A DNA stretch of 64,000 bases from Hoplostethus atlanticus (taxonomy: Eukaryota > Chordata > Actinopteri > Trachichthyiformes > Trachichthyidae), in contig JAXDDX010000013.1 of the NCBI GenBank assembly GCA_034670405.1, forward strand, positions 5,544,001 to 5,608,000, written 5' to 3'. The stretch's first letter is position 1. The number at the start of each line of letters is the position of its first letter. The notes under the pieces are model-generated. The model saw only the letters and a program-made list of their open reading frames with translations, was not told the DNA's origin and searched no databases. Positions 35,501-48,200 of this stretch are shown one piece after another. The position numbers were made by a program, and so were the translations under genes.

Positions 35501-38500
35501 AGGCCAGGCGGGCTGGGACTCCTGTTACTGAGGAACTGGCTGCACAGAGCCGGGGCTGATCAATGCTGAGAGGCTGTCTGGGAGACTAGCAGGGCTGATG
35601 CACCATATCGGCCTATGTGCAGGATTGAGACTTTTTAAGACCCTTTAAATGCTACCTGGAATTGAATTTAAGACCAATTTTTATTATTATACCAACATAA
35701 CTGGCAAAAACACACTATTTCGTTTAGGGACACGATGTCAAACATGTTAGGTTAGTGAGGGGATATTAGGGGGAAGAAGACTCTGCAGACAGTGGGAGAG
35801 AATAAGGACTACTAATCCTAACCCTAGGCATATTGGATTAACCCTGAAGTAATACAACAGTAAAGTAAAAGCAACGCTACTGCTGGTTCCATTCACATCT
35901 TTTACACAATTCATGGCATCTCTTATTTAATTTGCCTTACTTTCCAATTGTATTTAAGACATTTTAAGGCCTTGAACTATATATAATCTTAATAGAAGTT
36001 AAGAGCTTTTCAAGGACCGTGGACACCTTGAACACATGTATGGACACAGACCAGCGTACATGAACCGTCTGCTTGTGAATGTGTGTGTACATCTATAGAA
36101 TCAAAGCAGAGACTGGACAGCATGAGTGTAAAAATGTACATGTTGTGTACTGTATTCTACCAATAACACACAAGAGGTCGCTCTTTACTGTGATTATGCA
36201 GGTTATCTCCAGGTTTCAGGTATCTCCACGTCAATTCTAAAACTTTCTGGAATTTTAAGACTATTTAAGACCTTTTTAATGTTGAATAATGAAACTATAA
36301 ATAGGCAGAAAAACAACACCAGAAAATGAATCGACATGATGTTCAATAGAGGCTTTGCAGTCCTCCTATCAACCACATCTATCAACCACATCTGGCTTCA
36401 TCCTGGAGGTCTGTCTAAACATATAACAAGCTAGAAAGAGCTACATGAACCAGGTTGTTGTGGTGTGTCTGTAGATCCATCTAGTAACGTTCTCAGTAAA
36501 AGTGAATAGTGTGATCAGGTAGATTTGTTTCTAAATGTAGGTTACTGTGACTCAGTAAACTGACTTGTCTTCAGCCCTAGTCTCTACTCCAAAACAAGAA
36601 GAGTCAGCTCAGTTAACCTGAACAAACTGCTAGCTAGCTAACCAGCCAGCAGGCTAATTTAATGTTAACATGTGACTACTAGCCACTGCTAGCTTCTACT
36701 TGATACTGTATGTTAGATACGTGCTAATCAGAATAGTTAACAAGACAGTGATGGTTAGCTGACCTCATACTTTGTTAGCTAGCTAACAAGCTACATGATC
36801 TAAACACAAAATAGATCAGATGTATCAGTGGTCAAGTGATCAGTTCACAGTCAACAGCACAGAAATGAACCATGTCTATTCAAGTCAGTTGAGACGGACA
36901 AGTTGCACGTTTGTGTTTATTATAAACACAATAGAAAATAGGTTGAGAGAGGACATGCAGCACAAAGAAAAATAAGACGTCTAGATTCAGTCTTTCTCAG
37001 AACACACGGACACCCTGCTGTGTGTGGTAGGGACGTACCGGATAGCAGAGCTGAGGCTTTGGTACCAGTCGTTGAAATCCTCCTGGTCGCTGGACATCAG
37101 CAGGAGTTTGGTCTGGGGGAAGGTGAGCTGGAGGAAGAGGTGGAGAGTTAGGATGTGTGTTGGGTGTCTGGATGGGTGCTAGGATGGGTTTTGGCTGTTA
37201 GAATGGGTGTCAGGAGAGGTGTTTGGATGGGTGTCGGGTGTTAGAATGGTTTGATTGATTATATATTTATTGTAAAATTGATCAATACTACACTGAGAGA
37301 CTGAGACGGAGTTTCTTTCCTCAGGCCATCAGGACTGTGAACTCTGACCTCACCAGGGCCCCCACCAAGACACACACACTGCCCCTCTTATGCACACACA
37401 CACACTTAGGTAAAGACTACACATAATTTATAATTTATATTATATTATACATACAATTTTCCCTTTTTTTACTATATTTTTTTATAAAGTGCTCTTATTG
37501 TAAATATTGTGTTGTTTTTTATATAGAGCTCTTAAAAACTGTGACATTGTAAATATTGTGTTGTTATTGTAAATAGTGTGAACCTGTTATTTCGCACATT
37601 TCTGCTAAGCATTGCCACTTTGCATTTCACTACACACCTCGTGTGTGTATGTGACAATTAAACTTCTTGAATCTTGAATCTTGACTGGGAAGCAGTTGGA
37701 ACATTTTGATCAAATTTAACACAAGAAATAAAGATAATAACAATAATAATAATAATAGTAATAGTGGTAGTAGTATCTTGGGTTTCAATTCAGAGCTTTA
37801 GTATCCCATGGTCTAAATGTTTTTCCACCCTGGCAAGAATGAAATTCTGGGGGGAAACACTGAACACACCGATATTGAATACTGGCACAAAATATCAGCT
37901 ATCAACAGCTTCAATTCAAAAGTATCTGTATCAACCTTGGGTCAAACCTTCATCATGACTAAATCAAAGCTTTCCAGGGCATATTCTGTTATACCTTTCT
38001 AGGGTCAAATAAACTGCTTAAAAATATAGTCATCTAGCCGGGGTGCAGCAGGACTGATGTGGCAGTAACGCTACCAGAACAGTAGAGGGCAGGTCAAATC
38101 CAGTTAGAAACCTTCCCTGTCAGCTTGTCACACAGCAGAACGCTTCATTGCCGTTTATCCACCTCGACAAAACTCAAGTTAAAATCAGAAGATGTTCTGT
38201 ACATGACGACGGAGTACGCATGACTTAAACCAGTACGAGAAATCAAAGCAGCAACAAGCCGACGGCTGCTAAATCTGTCGAGGTAAGAAAACATCTCAGA
38301 AGAATTCTATCCCGACCGTTCAATAAACAACCGAACTCAAATGTGTTTGGGAATTTCACATGTTCCTGCTCCTCTACAAGTCTATACAATGTGGCAGGGT
38401 TCATGCGCGAGGCGTCCTCCTCTGAGTCAACAGTAATTACCGACTCTCTCATCCACGTTGCTAAGACTAGCCTCCGATTGCACATGTCAAACAAACCAAT

Positions 38501-41500
38501 GGGAGCTGTCCAAGCCCAAACAAAAGGGGCTTTTAGAGCAGAATAATTACAACAGGGAAGCTATTACAGAGGATCAAAATTAGGCCTTCGCCATATTAAA
38601 TGACCTTTCACATTTACCTGCGGCTGCAGCCCCAACGCAGGAAGCTACCGTGGGCCAGCGATGACATATCGATAATTTTCCACCTCTGTTTGGACAGAAC
38701 TTTATGGTGGTAAAAAAAAAAAGAAAAAGGAGCATACACCTAGTAAAAATATAATGGTTTTTAAGGGAAGGGGATGGGGAGTGTCTCTCATTATACATTA
38801 AATGGATTAAGATTTCAAATGTACCATCATCTAAAGTATTATCTAATTACAGAGTTCAGTGAGCGGGGCCGAATGGAGCGGAGCGTCATATTAGCCGCTC
38901 GCCACTTGGGGGACGGCGGGGTGATTTATGCACAAATAGATTCCACTTCTATTGCAATGTGGTAATTAGGGATTTGTCAGGAAATCTGACCCTCTTAGGT
39001 AGAAATTACTTTGTATAATAAGAACGGTGGAGCACGAAGCCTCCTTGCCGCACATAATTTAGCTTGATTATTTATACATCAAAGGGAATCTGTCAGGGAT
39101 GTGGAAAAATATTCAAGTAGTGAGGGGATATTAGGGGGAAGAAGGCTCTGCAGACGGCGAGAGAGGAGGAAGTAGCAGAGAGAGGATGCAGACAGAAGTG
39201 AGGGCTATCCAAAAAATAAATGACTGCTTTCTCTTACAAACATGCATGAGAGAGAGAGAAAAAAACACTGGAAATTTTAATAAAAGCTGTTTTTTTTTTT
39301 GTTTCAAACTTTGCATATAGATTGCCCTGGCATTTACAGCTGTCAAATTTAATTTGGCTTTAATTCTTCATGGCCCTGAATGAGGAGGGCCCTGGAGTGC
39401 TGACAGCCCTTTTCCTTGAGCTCAGGTAGGGGCCCGGGATCAATAATGTGTCCTTATGAGAAATTACGCGTAATGCTATTGAGTATGCATTTGGGCCTCG
39501 GCGGGATAAGAGGCTAATGAAATGCCATTTCTGCCATTAGATAACGTGGAGCTGGGGGCCGGCGGAGAGGGGGCGACAGGCTTGAGGAAGATGTATTTAC
39601 TGGAGGGCCGGAAGAGATGGATCTGCAGCCTAATCTGATCCAGCAAGCCAGAGCTTTTGTTACAGCGGGCAGCCGTCACTCCACTCTGCAGCGATTCCCA
39701 CACACAAACACACACAACCCAAATACAGGACTAGTCTGCTTTTGATCAGTCACTTGGATCCTTTTAATTCACACCCCTTTGAACTTTTAACTTAAGTCAC
39801 ACGCCAATACGTCAACGAGCCTGTCAATAAAATCTGTGACTGCTGGACGGTCTTAACGCTGTGAAAAAAAACAGCCAACATTTTGAGGTTCATAGTTTGG
39901 GCAGCCAGTGGAGAAATCAAACCTCAACATAGCAGGTCTGCATCACAGCAGAAGCACATTACCAGGACACGAAGGGCTCTTTGAGCAAGCGCGACATCAG
40001 CCCAAATGAATATTGATACCGCGCAGCGTCGCCCACTAAACACCCGCTGCATAAATGGTTTGGTTACTTGCTCAATGACGCGCAACTCGTTCCTTTGAAT
40101 GTTTCATGACATCGACTACATCATTTAGACGCAATTTGTCAGCCAGCAGCTGTACTGAGACCTGGGAGACGGATCAGACAGAGAGGAGAGAGACGCATTA
40201 AAAGTTCAAGTTTTTTGGCTACTTCAACAAGGGTTTGAAGTAATTAGGGAGGAAAAAAAAGAAAAGGGGGCCGAGGGAAACGGAGGTCTCATCTGACTAG
40301 CGGAACAAAATGACATTTTCATTCAGCCGCCGAGCCCAGTGGGGTTGTCACAACAGTGTAAGAAATGCATTTAGGAAACCGCAATTTGGCAGGAGCGCGC
40401 CGCAGCAACCATCAAGGACATAAGTGAGACAAATCAAACCAACATACATCAAAAGTGGGGAATTAAATAATATCTTTTCTAAGGCTCCGTGTGTGTATAT
40501 ACAAATCCACGAACAGATGTCTACCCACCTGGTGCCCACAGTATAATGTATGGATTTGTTTGGAAAAACATTCAACTTTCCCCCATTTTTCATCGTGATT
40601 GACTCAGGGAAATAAATAAACTGATGTGTCAAAGTCACCATCATCATCACCACATGTGAAATCACCATCCTGAATCAACTACATGTGTCCTGATTTAGGA
40701 ACCACATGAAGAGTTTTCTTCCAAATTGAGATCGTTAAGTGAGTGAGGCCTTGACTGCCAAAATGATGAGCCCATCATTTGTCATGAAACCCAATTGTAT
40801 ATTTATGTATGTACTGGATACACAGGGTTCTCAACGTGGCCCTAAATGTCCATGGCTTTTCCCTGACTTTCCATAACTAAGTCAGAGCACTTTCATGACC
40901 TGAAACTGTTCTTCCTGTTTGTTCATGTTGTTTTTCTAAAGGGTTGAACAGTCTGGTTTCCACCTCAGTTGGTGCTGCAACTAAAGGACCCCAGGAAGAT
41001 TAGCCGTCTCCGAGGAGTCAGCTAATGGGGATTCTAATGAAATGAAAGATGAAAATGAAAAACAGTCATCTAATGCAACGTATGTGCGAAACTAGTTGGA
41101 AAATACATCCTGCTATAAGACCCATTGGTAAAATTCCCTGATATTCTATACAACTTAAAGAGTTTATCTTATTCCCTGACTCTCGATATACAACCTCTCA
41201 AAATCCCATAATATTCCAGGAGAGATCCGTGACCAGTGGGAAAGATTTTTTTGGTCATATGAAAACTGCGGTCACTCACGCTAAGCAGGCCTCCTTGGCT
41301 CTTGGTGTGGCCGAACACCTTCTCCATGGTGCAGTCCTGCAGGGGATAGGCGCACTGGCTGGCGAACTTATCTCCGTTGGTGGGATGCAGCGGGCTGCAG
41401 CGACTGGCCTGCAGCAGCATGTCGGAGAACAGGAAAAACATCTTGGGCTTGGCCTCGGCGCCTTTAGGAGGCACCATCTTCAGCCAGCCCTCCCGGATAT

Positions 41501-44500
41501 ACCACCTCCCTGGGAGAGGAGGGTGGAAGAGGGAGGAAGAGGGGGGGGGGGGTTATTCATTCATTCATTCATCAATCAATCATTCTTGACCGTTTATTCC
41601 TGTGGTGGGGGGCTGGAGTCTATCCCAGCATGCACTGAGACACCCCGGGCGGGTCTCCAGTCCATCACATGGCTAACACAGATGGACAGACACTCACATT
41701 CATACCAATGGGGCAATTTAGAGTCTCTAATCCATCCGACTTGAATGTCTTGATAGATTGTCACGGATGCATTGAAAAATGATGCAGTGACTGAGGGTTA
41801 ATATTATCGCAACGTGCCACTTTCCCAACACGCCTGCTCCTGCGGCGTGTTAACTGCATTGCGATGCTACAGTCATCACAGTCATCATCTACACAGTGTC
41901 AAATTTGAGGATTCGCTCAGAACGGAAAATGAGATAAACTAAGACACGCCGAACTGAAAAGAGAAATGAAGGCTGTTTGAGGGGGAGTAAAGAAGAAGAG
42001 AGAGAATGCATGAGACAGACTCAGTGGGAGGTAGAGATGGGGGGGAGGCTGCTGAGGGGGAACTCTCATCTCTTTCACCGTGATTGGCAGCAGCATGATG
42101 ATGGCTAATAAGCGAGAGGCTGACATTTGGATAGATAAGATGAAAATTCAGACCGGGTCCAGGGTTTTTTTTGTAATTGCCCCAGCCAGTAGCCTGTGAT
42201 TGCGGCTAGCCTGAGTGGCCGTAGCTGTGCCTTTGGGGCTGAGGGAGGACATTTTCAGCTACAGACAAGCCCTATGTGATTAAGTGAAGGGGCCAGGCGG
42301 GGGTCAAATTGCTTTTAAAATGCCATGGGTCTCAAAATGGAAAAACAGTCGGGCGGCATGCCATGACTCTCTCAGGTGTGGAGATTGGAGCGGCGGTCGT
42401 GAGCGGTGATCGTGATCATAGTGAGAATGATGTAAATGAATAAAGTAGCTCCTGTTCGCCGGCTTAGACACTCCCTTGAAAGTGACACTTACTTGGAGAG
42501 CAAATCATCTGAATTTTAAATGGGGAGCATGTGTCCTTTCAATAGCAGATAAAGGGTTGCCGTTTCAAAGCTCGGCTGAGGAAAGTTTGAATGAGAAGAC
42601 ATTCGATCATCGGTTGTGAGTTTTTCCCACCGCGAAAAACACACACCTTAGGCAAACAACAACTGACACATCTCTGGCCTTTATCTTTCTGGAAGCTGCC
42701 ATATGTGGCGACTGGCTTCTTGGTCAGGCTATTCCCAGCTTGCAGAAAGTAGAGCAAACAACACAGAGGAGAGCTCTCCTGTCTCATAAGTGCAAGACTT
42801 TGCAAGACTTTTTTTTTTTTAATACCAATTAGAATGAAATATAACATGAAATGAAATGGGGGGGGGGGGAAAACCTGTCCTATCAGAATATGGGCCTACA
42901 TGACTGGGCTGAAAAACAGAAGCACCAAGAAGACCTCGAAAAACTGAATTCAAGATTTAATGGCTGCACTTGAAGTGAGTAAACACTAAATCAGGTTTTT
43001 TACCGAACATTTTCAGGTGTATGACGGGAGTGGGCAGAAAGTTAAAAATATGTCGACACCCCCGACTGGAGATGGATGGATACAAAAGACCCTCCAAAGT
43101 GCTGCGAGACTCGGCGTCAGTCTCCATTGTGTAATGTTAGCTAGCTAGTACGCTAATCTCCAATAAATTGGACAAAACGGACATTTATTTATACGGAAAA
43201 GCCTCAGATTATTATTTAAGATTAAGATTTTAATTTTAGGTAATCAAATTCAAGACATTTCAGGTGTTTTCAGGACCTACAGATACCCTGATAGACAAGA
43301 TGGAGACAGACACAGAGGTTTGGAGAGGAACTTCCTCAGCCCATAGAGGACTCTGTAATCCTTCAATTAAAGTGAAAATCACCTAAAATGGAGTTATGAG
43401 GTTTCCACACAATGGCAGCGATATGCTTCCTAGGAGGAGGAGGAGGCACTTGGTGGACCAGGTACCCTTCAGACCCCCCGTCTGTAACCTACTGTCCGGA
43501 GTCCTTTGAGGGAGCACCGAGTTCAAAGAGCAGGAAGTGCCAAGTGCCACTCTCCATGTCCAAGCCTTTCAACTTCCCCTGTCAAAGAGCACCTCTGCTC
43601 TGCTACAAAGGCTTTTGGGGTTGAATTGGGCCAGGGGGACGAAGAGAGGGGGGCAATAAAGGTTGATCTACAAAGGTTCCTGTTCCTCCTGATGTGTGCA
43701 AGGCCAAAGGAATAAAAGAGGCAGAGGGTAGTTGTTGCGGGCAGGACCAGGACAAACCAGCGTAGGGTGTTGTTGATTTTGGAGAGACCTTTGTAAGTGG
43801 ACTTCTTTCATATATTTTATGAATATACGATGCCGGAGTCATAGGACAAGGCTGGGCGAGGCCCGGTGCTCTAGCAATGGATGCTACCGCTACCGAGTGA
43901 ATGCAGGGGTGCAAAAGAAAAAGGTGACAAAAAGTCTGATTAGGCTTTTAAGAGGAAAGAGACATTTGCTCCATCTAAACCTAAATAAACAGTGAAATCG
44001 AGACGTATTTTTCAAGAAACATCCATAAAAATGACAAAGACAATGTAAAAGACAATTCAGTAAAACAATCAACAGACAAGGGCATAGAAAAGCAATTGCA
44101 AACACCACAGAAAATGTGAGATATCATTGCTTTAAAATCATTGAGGGGATCGGCAGGCAGGCAGGCAGGCAGACCGACAGGCAGACAGACCTCTGCAACC
44201 TCCCAGCGAAACAGGCCGACTGTCTGCTGTATCGATGTCCCATTGATTCAGGCTTCGCGTCTCACAATCGCCCCCCTCATCTCCTACAGAGCTACTTAAT
44301 ATGTTTGAGGGACTCTGGCGCTTCTCATCTGTAAAAGGCAGGGCTTTTTTTTTTTTTTTTTACCCACATCAGAAGTGGTGTTGGTGGAGAGGGAGAGGAA
44401 GGAGAGTGGGTCGGCATGGGGTTGGGGAGGGTGGGGAGGTGGTGGTGCTCTGAAGTCTGCCTGGTGGGACTGGAGCTTTATTGGCTGGAAAGGAAGCCGG

Positions 44501-45201
44501 CGGAGTTGCGAGGGCCTGAGAACTTGGATGAGAGGAAGCTTTTGAAACTTCCCACATCGGCATTAGAGAGATGAGCTGCTATTCACTGCTCGCTCGCAAA
44601 CCTACACCAACACACCCACAAATACACACATAAAACAAACCTACAAATAAACTTACACTCAAGGGTGTGCGCACACACACACGCTTACACACATATATAG
44701 CATGTGCGCGCACACACACACACACTTTGACTTCCTTTTTATCTGCCGGCCCGCAAGATGAGGCTGGGCTCTAATTGGTCCTGGGGGAGATTGGCAGGCC
44801 GAGCGGAGCAACGAGGAGGCCCGACTCTCCAGAGACAAACAACAGGAGGAGGAGTGGCAGGAAGAAAAGGGCCATTGCTCTACAAGTACAGAGGGAACGA
44901 AGAAGGAAGAGGAGGAATAAATGAGAGAGCGGGAAGGCAGGAAAAAAGGGGGAAGGTGCATTCACTCCCCGCCAATTAGCAGTAATGCTCTATTGATATG
45001 CCGGGCCCAGTTTGATGTGCAAAATTTGCCGGGTTTCCCGCAGAAAGTCCAATGCACTCCATCGATTGAAAGCGATGCAGACGAGCGTTCTTCAGAATAA
45101 AACACCTCTCCATACTTAACTAATTTCCCTCCAGTTTATCTAGCCTCCTCTCGCTTCCTCCTCCTCCCTGCCGTGTCCCAAAAGAGGAAAGGGAGAGCGA
45201 T

Positions 45202-45238
<37 letters not shown>

Positions 45239-48200
45239 TTGGAGGTGGTTCTTCAAATGAGATGAAAGGAATATGTGATCAGAGGCTCTAACCTGCAGCC
45301 AGCACCTTGGTCTTTCGCCCTTTCAGCAGTTTCTGCACCCGCTGAAGCTGCAGGTGGTTCTCGTGGCTGCGGGCGTTGTCCTGGATACGCCGGAAAACCT
45401 CGGAGACCGCCATCACCGCCCCTGCAACACACCCACACACACATTTGTCTGACTAAACTTAGACTCTCATTGACTACATCCATTCCCTTATCTTAGCCCT
45501 TACCTTAACCCTTGCCTTAACCCTAATCTTAAAAGGGCATTATCAAATAATCTTACTTTTATCGACCACTATCAATGACCAGTAGAAATTGCAACATCAA
45601 TAAAACCATCCCCTTGAATTACAGTGGCCTGTAAATAATAACAAATAATAAAGTCACATTTTTACAATGTAGGAGTAAGCTAATATCACCATGTGAAATA
45701 CTGGAGTAATAATACTGCTTTGTCGTTTGCTTTGTTGGCTTGAGAACGAAGCCCTTTTTTTAGCCTTGGTAGGTGAAATGTTGTGATGCCGGTCGCTTGC
45801 TCGTAGCACCGTCCTCCATCATTGAGCAGTTGTACGCGCTGGAAAGTGAGCTTTGAAAGCCGGAAATCTCAAGCAATTGTGGAGTCGTTGTTATTGATCA
45901 ACCCCATAAACCCCCTCAGATATATCATTTTGTGTTATGGGGCAGTAGGAAATAAGAGAAAGATATCTTCACACTTAAATCAATGCAGTGTTCCACTTGA
46001 ATCTGAGGAGCTAAACTTACTTACTGCACCTTTAAACCACTTTTGACCGAAGTCCTAATCCTTGAACTAATCTTAACCCTTAACCCAGGACCTAAACCTA
46101 AACTAACTCCTTAAAGTGAAGAGTCGGGAACTGTTCTCTTTGGGAGTATTTCTATCCTTGTGAGGACATTTGGTCCTCATAAGTATAGAAATACATAAAC
46201 ACACACACACACACAATGAGGATCTGCACTGCCAGAATGCATTAGTCAAAGCAGAGCTGTCGTCCCCTCGCTCAGTGGCATCATGTTTGAAGTATTCCGT
46301 GGAAGGGAAATGAACAGGGATCTCCAGGGGATTCACACGCCTCCCTATACCTTCTCCACCTGTGGCCATGTTCTCGCTGTGTGGATGCACATTGATCATT
46401 CTCCGATCCATCCGCTGAGACAGAGAGCCCAAGGGTGCACGGTGTAGGGTTGGACCCAAAACAACGGTTTAACGATGAGGCCTTTTATTACAAATGGGAT
46501 CTGATCCAGTCGGTGTGGTCCACTTCTGATAGGATGATATGATGCAGCTTGACTCATTACATATTTATTGTGCAGCTGATCAATACTACACTGGTTGTCT
46601 ATGGGAAGCCCTTAACATCAACTGATTCTAATGGATTTCTTTCTCATTATTATTATCCTGGGTTTCAGAGTCAGTTAGTTTTATTGGCTTGCACATACAA
46701 GGAATTCAACTTAGTGGAGTGATGCGTTAAACATAAAACAAAATTAAGGGACTGGGATATAAAAAATAGTATAGAATAAAAAATATATATATATATATAT
46801 AAGAAATCAGGAAGCTATGGAACTTGGTAATAGAGTTTTGGTGGCCTTCAATAACCCATATCAGTTGAATCCTAGTATGGTGATACACTTAGGCCTATTG
46901 CATCCAAACATCCAAGCAAGGGAAGGTAGGCATGCACACACACACACACACACATATGAAGCTGATGCTGGCCTTGTTTTGGAGGCTCACTCAGCATCCA
47001 TACATAATTTTGCTTGATTTCATCATCAGCCCCTCGCAGAGAACTTAACCCTGGTGTGCGAATTAAAATATCAAAACAGTCCTGATTGGGTCAGATGGGC
47101 TGCTGAGTGGGTTAGGGTGTGTGTTGAGTGCGAATGTGTGTGTGGAGGCCTTGTGCACGGCCATATTAATTAGAGCGATGCTAGCCTGCACCACAGGGGC
47201 TCCTGTAGCCCATAATGCATTGCCCCCCTGCAAATCGTCTGAGCCGTCTGCAGGTAATTGTATGCAAACACCAGCATCCCCCCCAATAAGCATGGCTCAT
47301 TTGAGTAAATAACCCTATTTCCTCCAATGTGTTTACTATAACATCAAACCATTCCCAAATCAGCGCTTGTGCAAGATGGTGTTTCATGAGGTTGTGTATT
47401 GATAATCTACTAGGGTTCCTCTATCCTAGCCAGACTGCATCGCTCCACATATCTGGAGAGTAAAAAAAAAAATCTTTCACAAAACTACCTTGCTTTTTCT
47501 GCACCAACTCTTTAGAAACTTTGCCCTAGAACAAATAGGCGAATCATTAATGCAAGACAGAACCATCCAATTACTGCGCGCCGGCAATAATAATTGCTGT
47601 AGACATTTAGGCCTACATCATTAACACATCCAAAATAACAACAAACAGATGGATTCTAATTCCGAGCTCAAACTTTTCCTGCTTTTGTTTCCCGAGCGCT
47701 GAATCTCGGCGTATGAACTTGATCCTCAGGGCGGTTCCTCTACACTAAAATAATCACGGGCCTAATTGGCTCGCTTAACTTCACAACAATTACAGTGTAA
47801 ACCAAACAAGGCATCCGTGTAGACTTTTTTTCCCCCCTCTCTTACTGTACGCGTTCAGAATATTTTCCATTGCCTGCTTTATAAAAACAACAACTCCTAA
47901 TTACAGTATTCTTGGGCTTAGCGCTGGCCAAGGCATTAATAATACATCTAGCCCATTAGACATTCTCAAGACATCTTCCCACTTCTTACAGCTCTTTATT
48001 CCATTTATCCAGAGTATTTAGACAGTGTTTGACCACGGGACTATGACTGTGTTAACTTTTTTCCACTATTAAATCTCTGACAGAGTTGGAGAGTTGCTTC
48101 TGAGCGGGTCATGGTTGGTTATGGGTGCTGCGGGAGAGTTGGGGCGAGAGGGTGCCATATTAACGCAGGCTGATGAAAACTCCTGAAGCGCCGCAATTAC

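Larger units (their letters stand above)
33092..37038. other. arhgef39 intron F-G
   Basis: Contains the hAT-like element at 35610-36040. 33280-34170 repeats the words CGATTCGTTCATTT and GGTACTGGTAC and is probably another degenerate element. 35200-35460 is repeat-poor with GCTAATTACGCTC and ACTAATTAGCC, a candidate regulatory block. Confidence 0.5.

Noticed and set aside
41229..41744. 171-codon open frame on the plus strand
   Set aside because: Lies opposite arhgef39 exon E, whose GC-rich coding bias opens the reverse frame.
43412..43715. Overlapping 70-codon plus-strand frames in arhgef39 intron D-E
   Set aside because: No splice context, no family similarity, and two frames equally open.
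45485..45530. Telomere-like CCCTAA words
   Set aside because: Irregular and short; part of an interspersed repeat, not a telomeric array.
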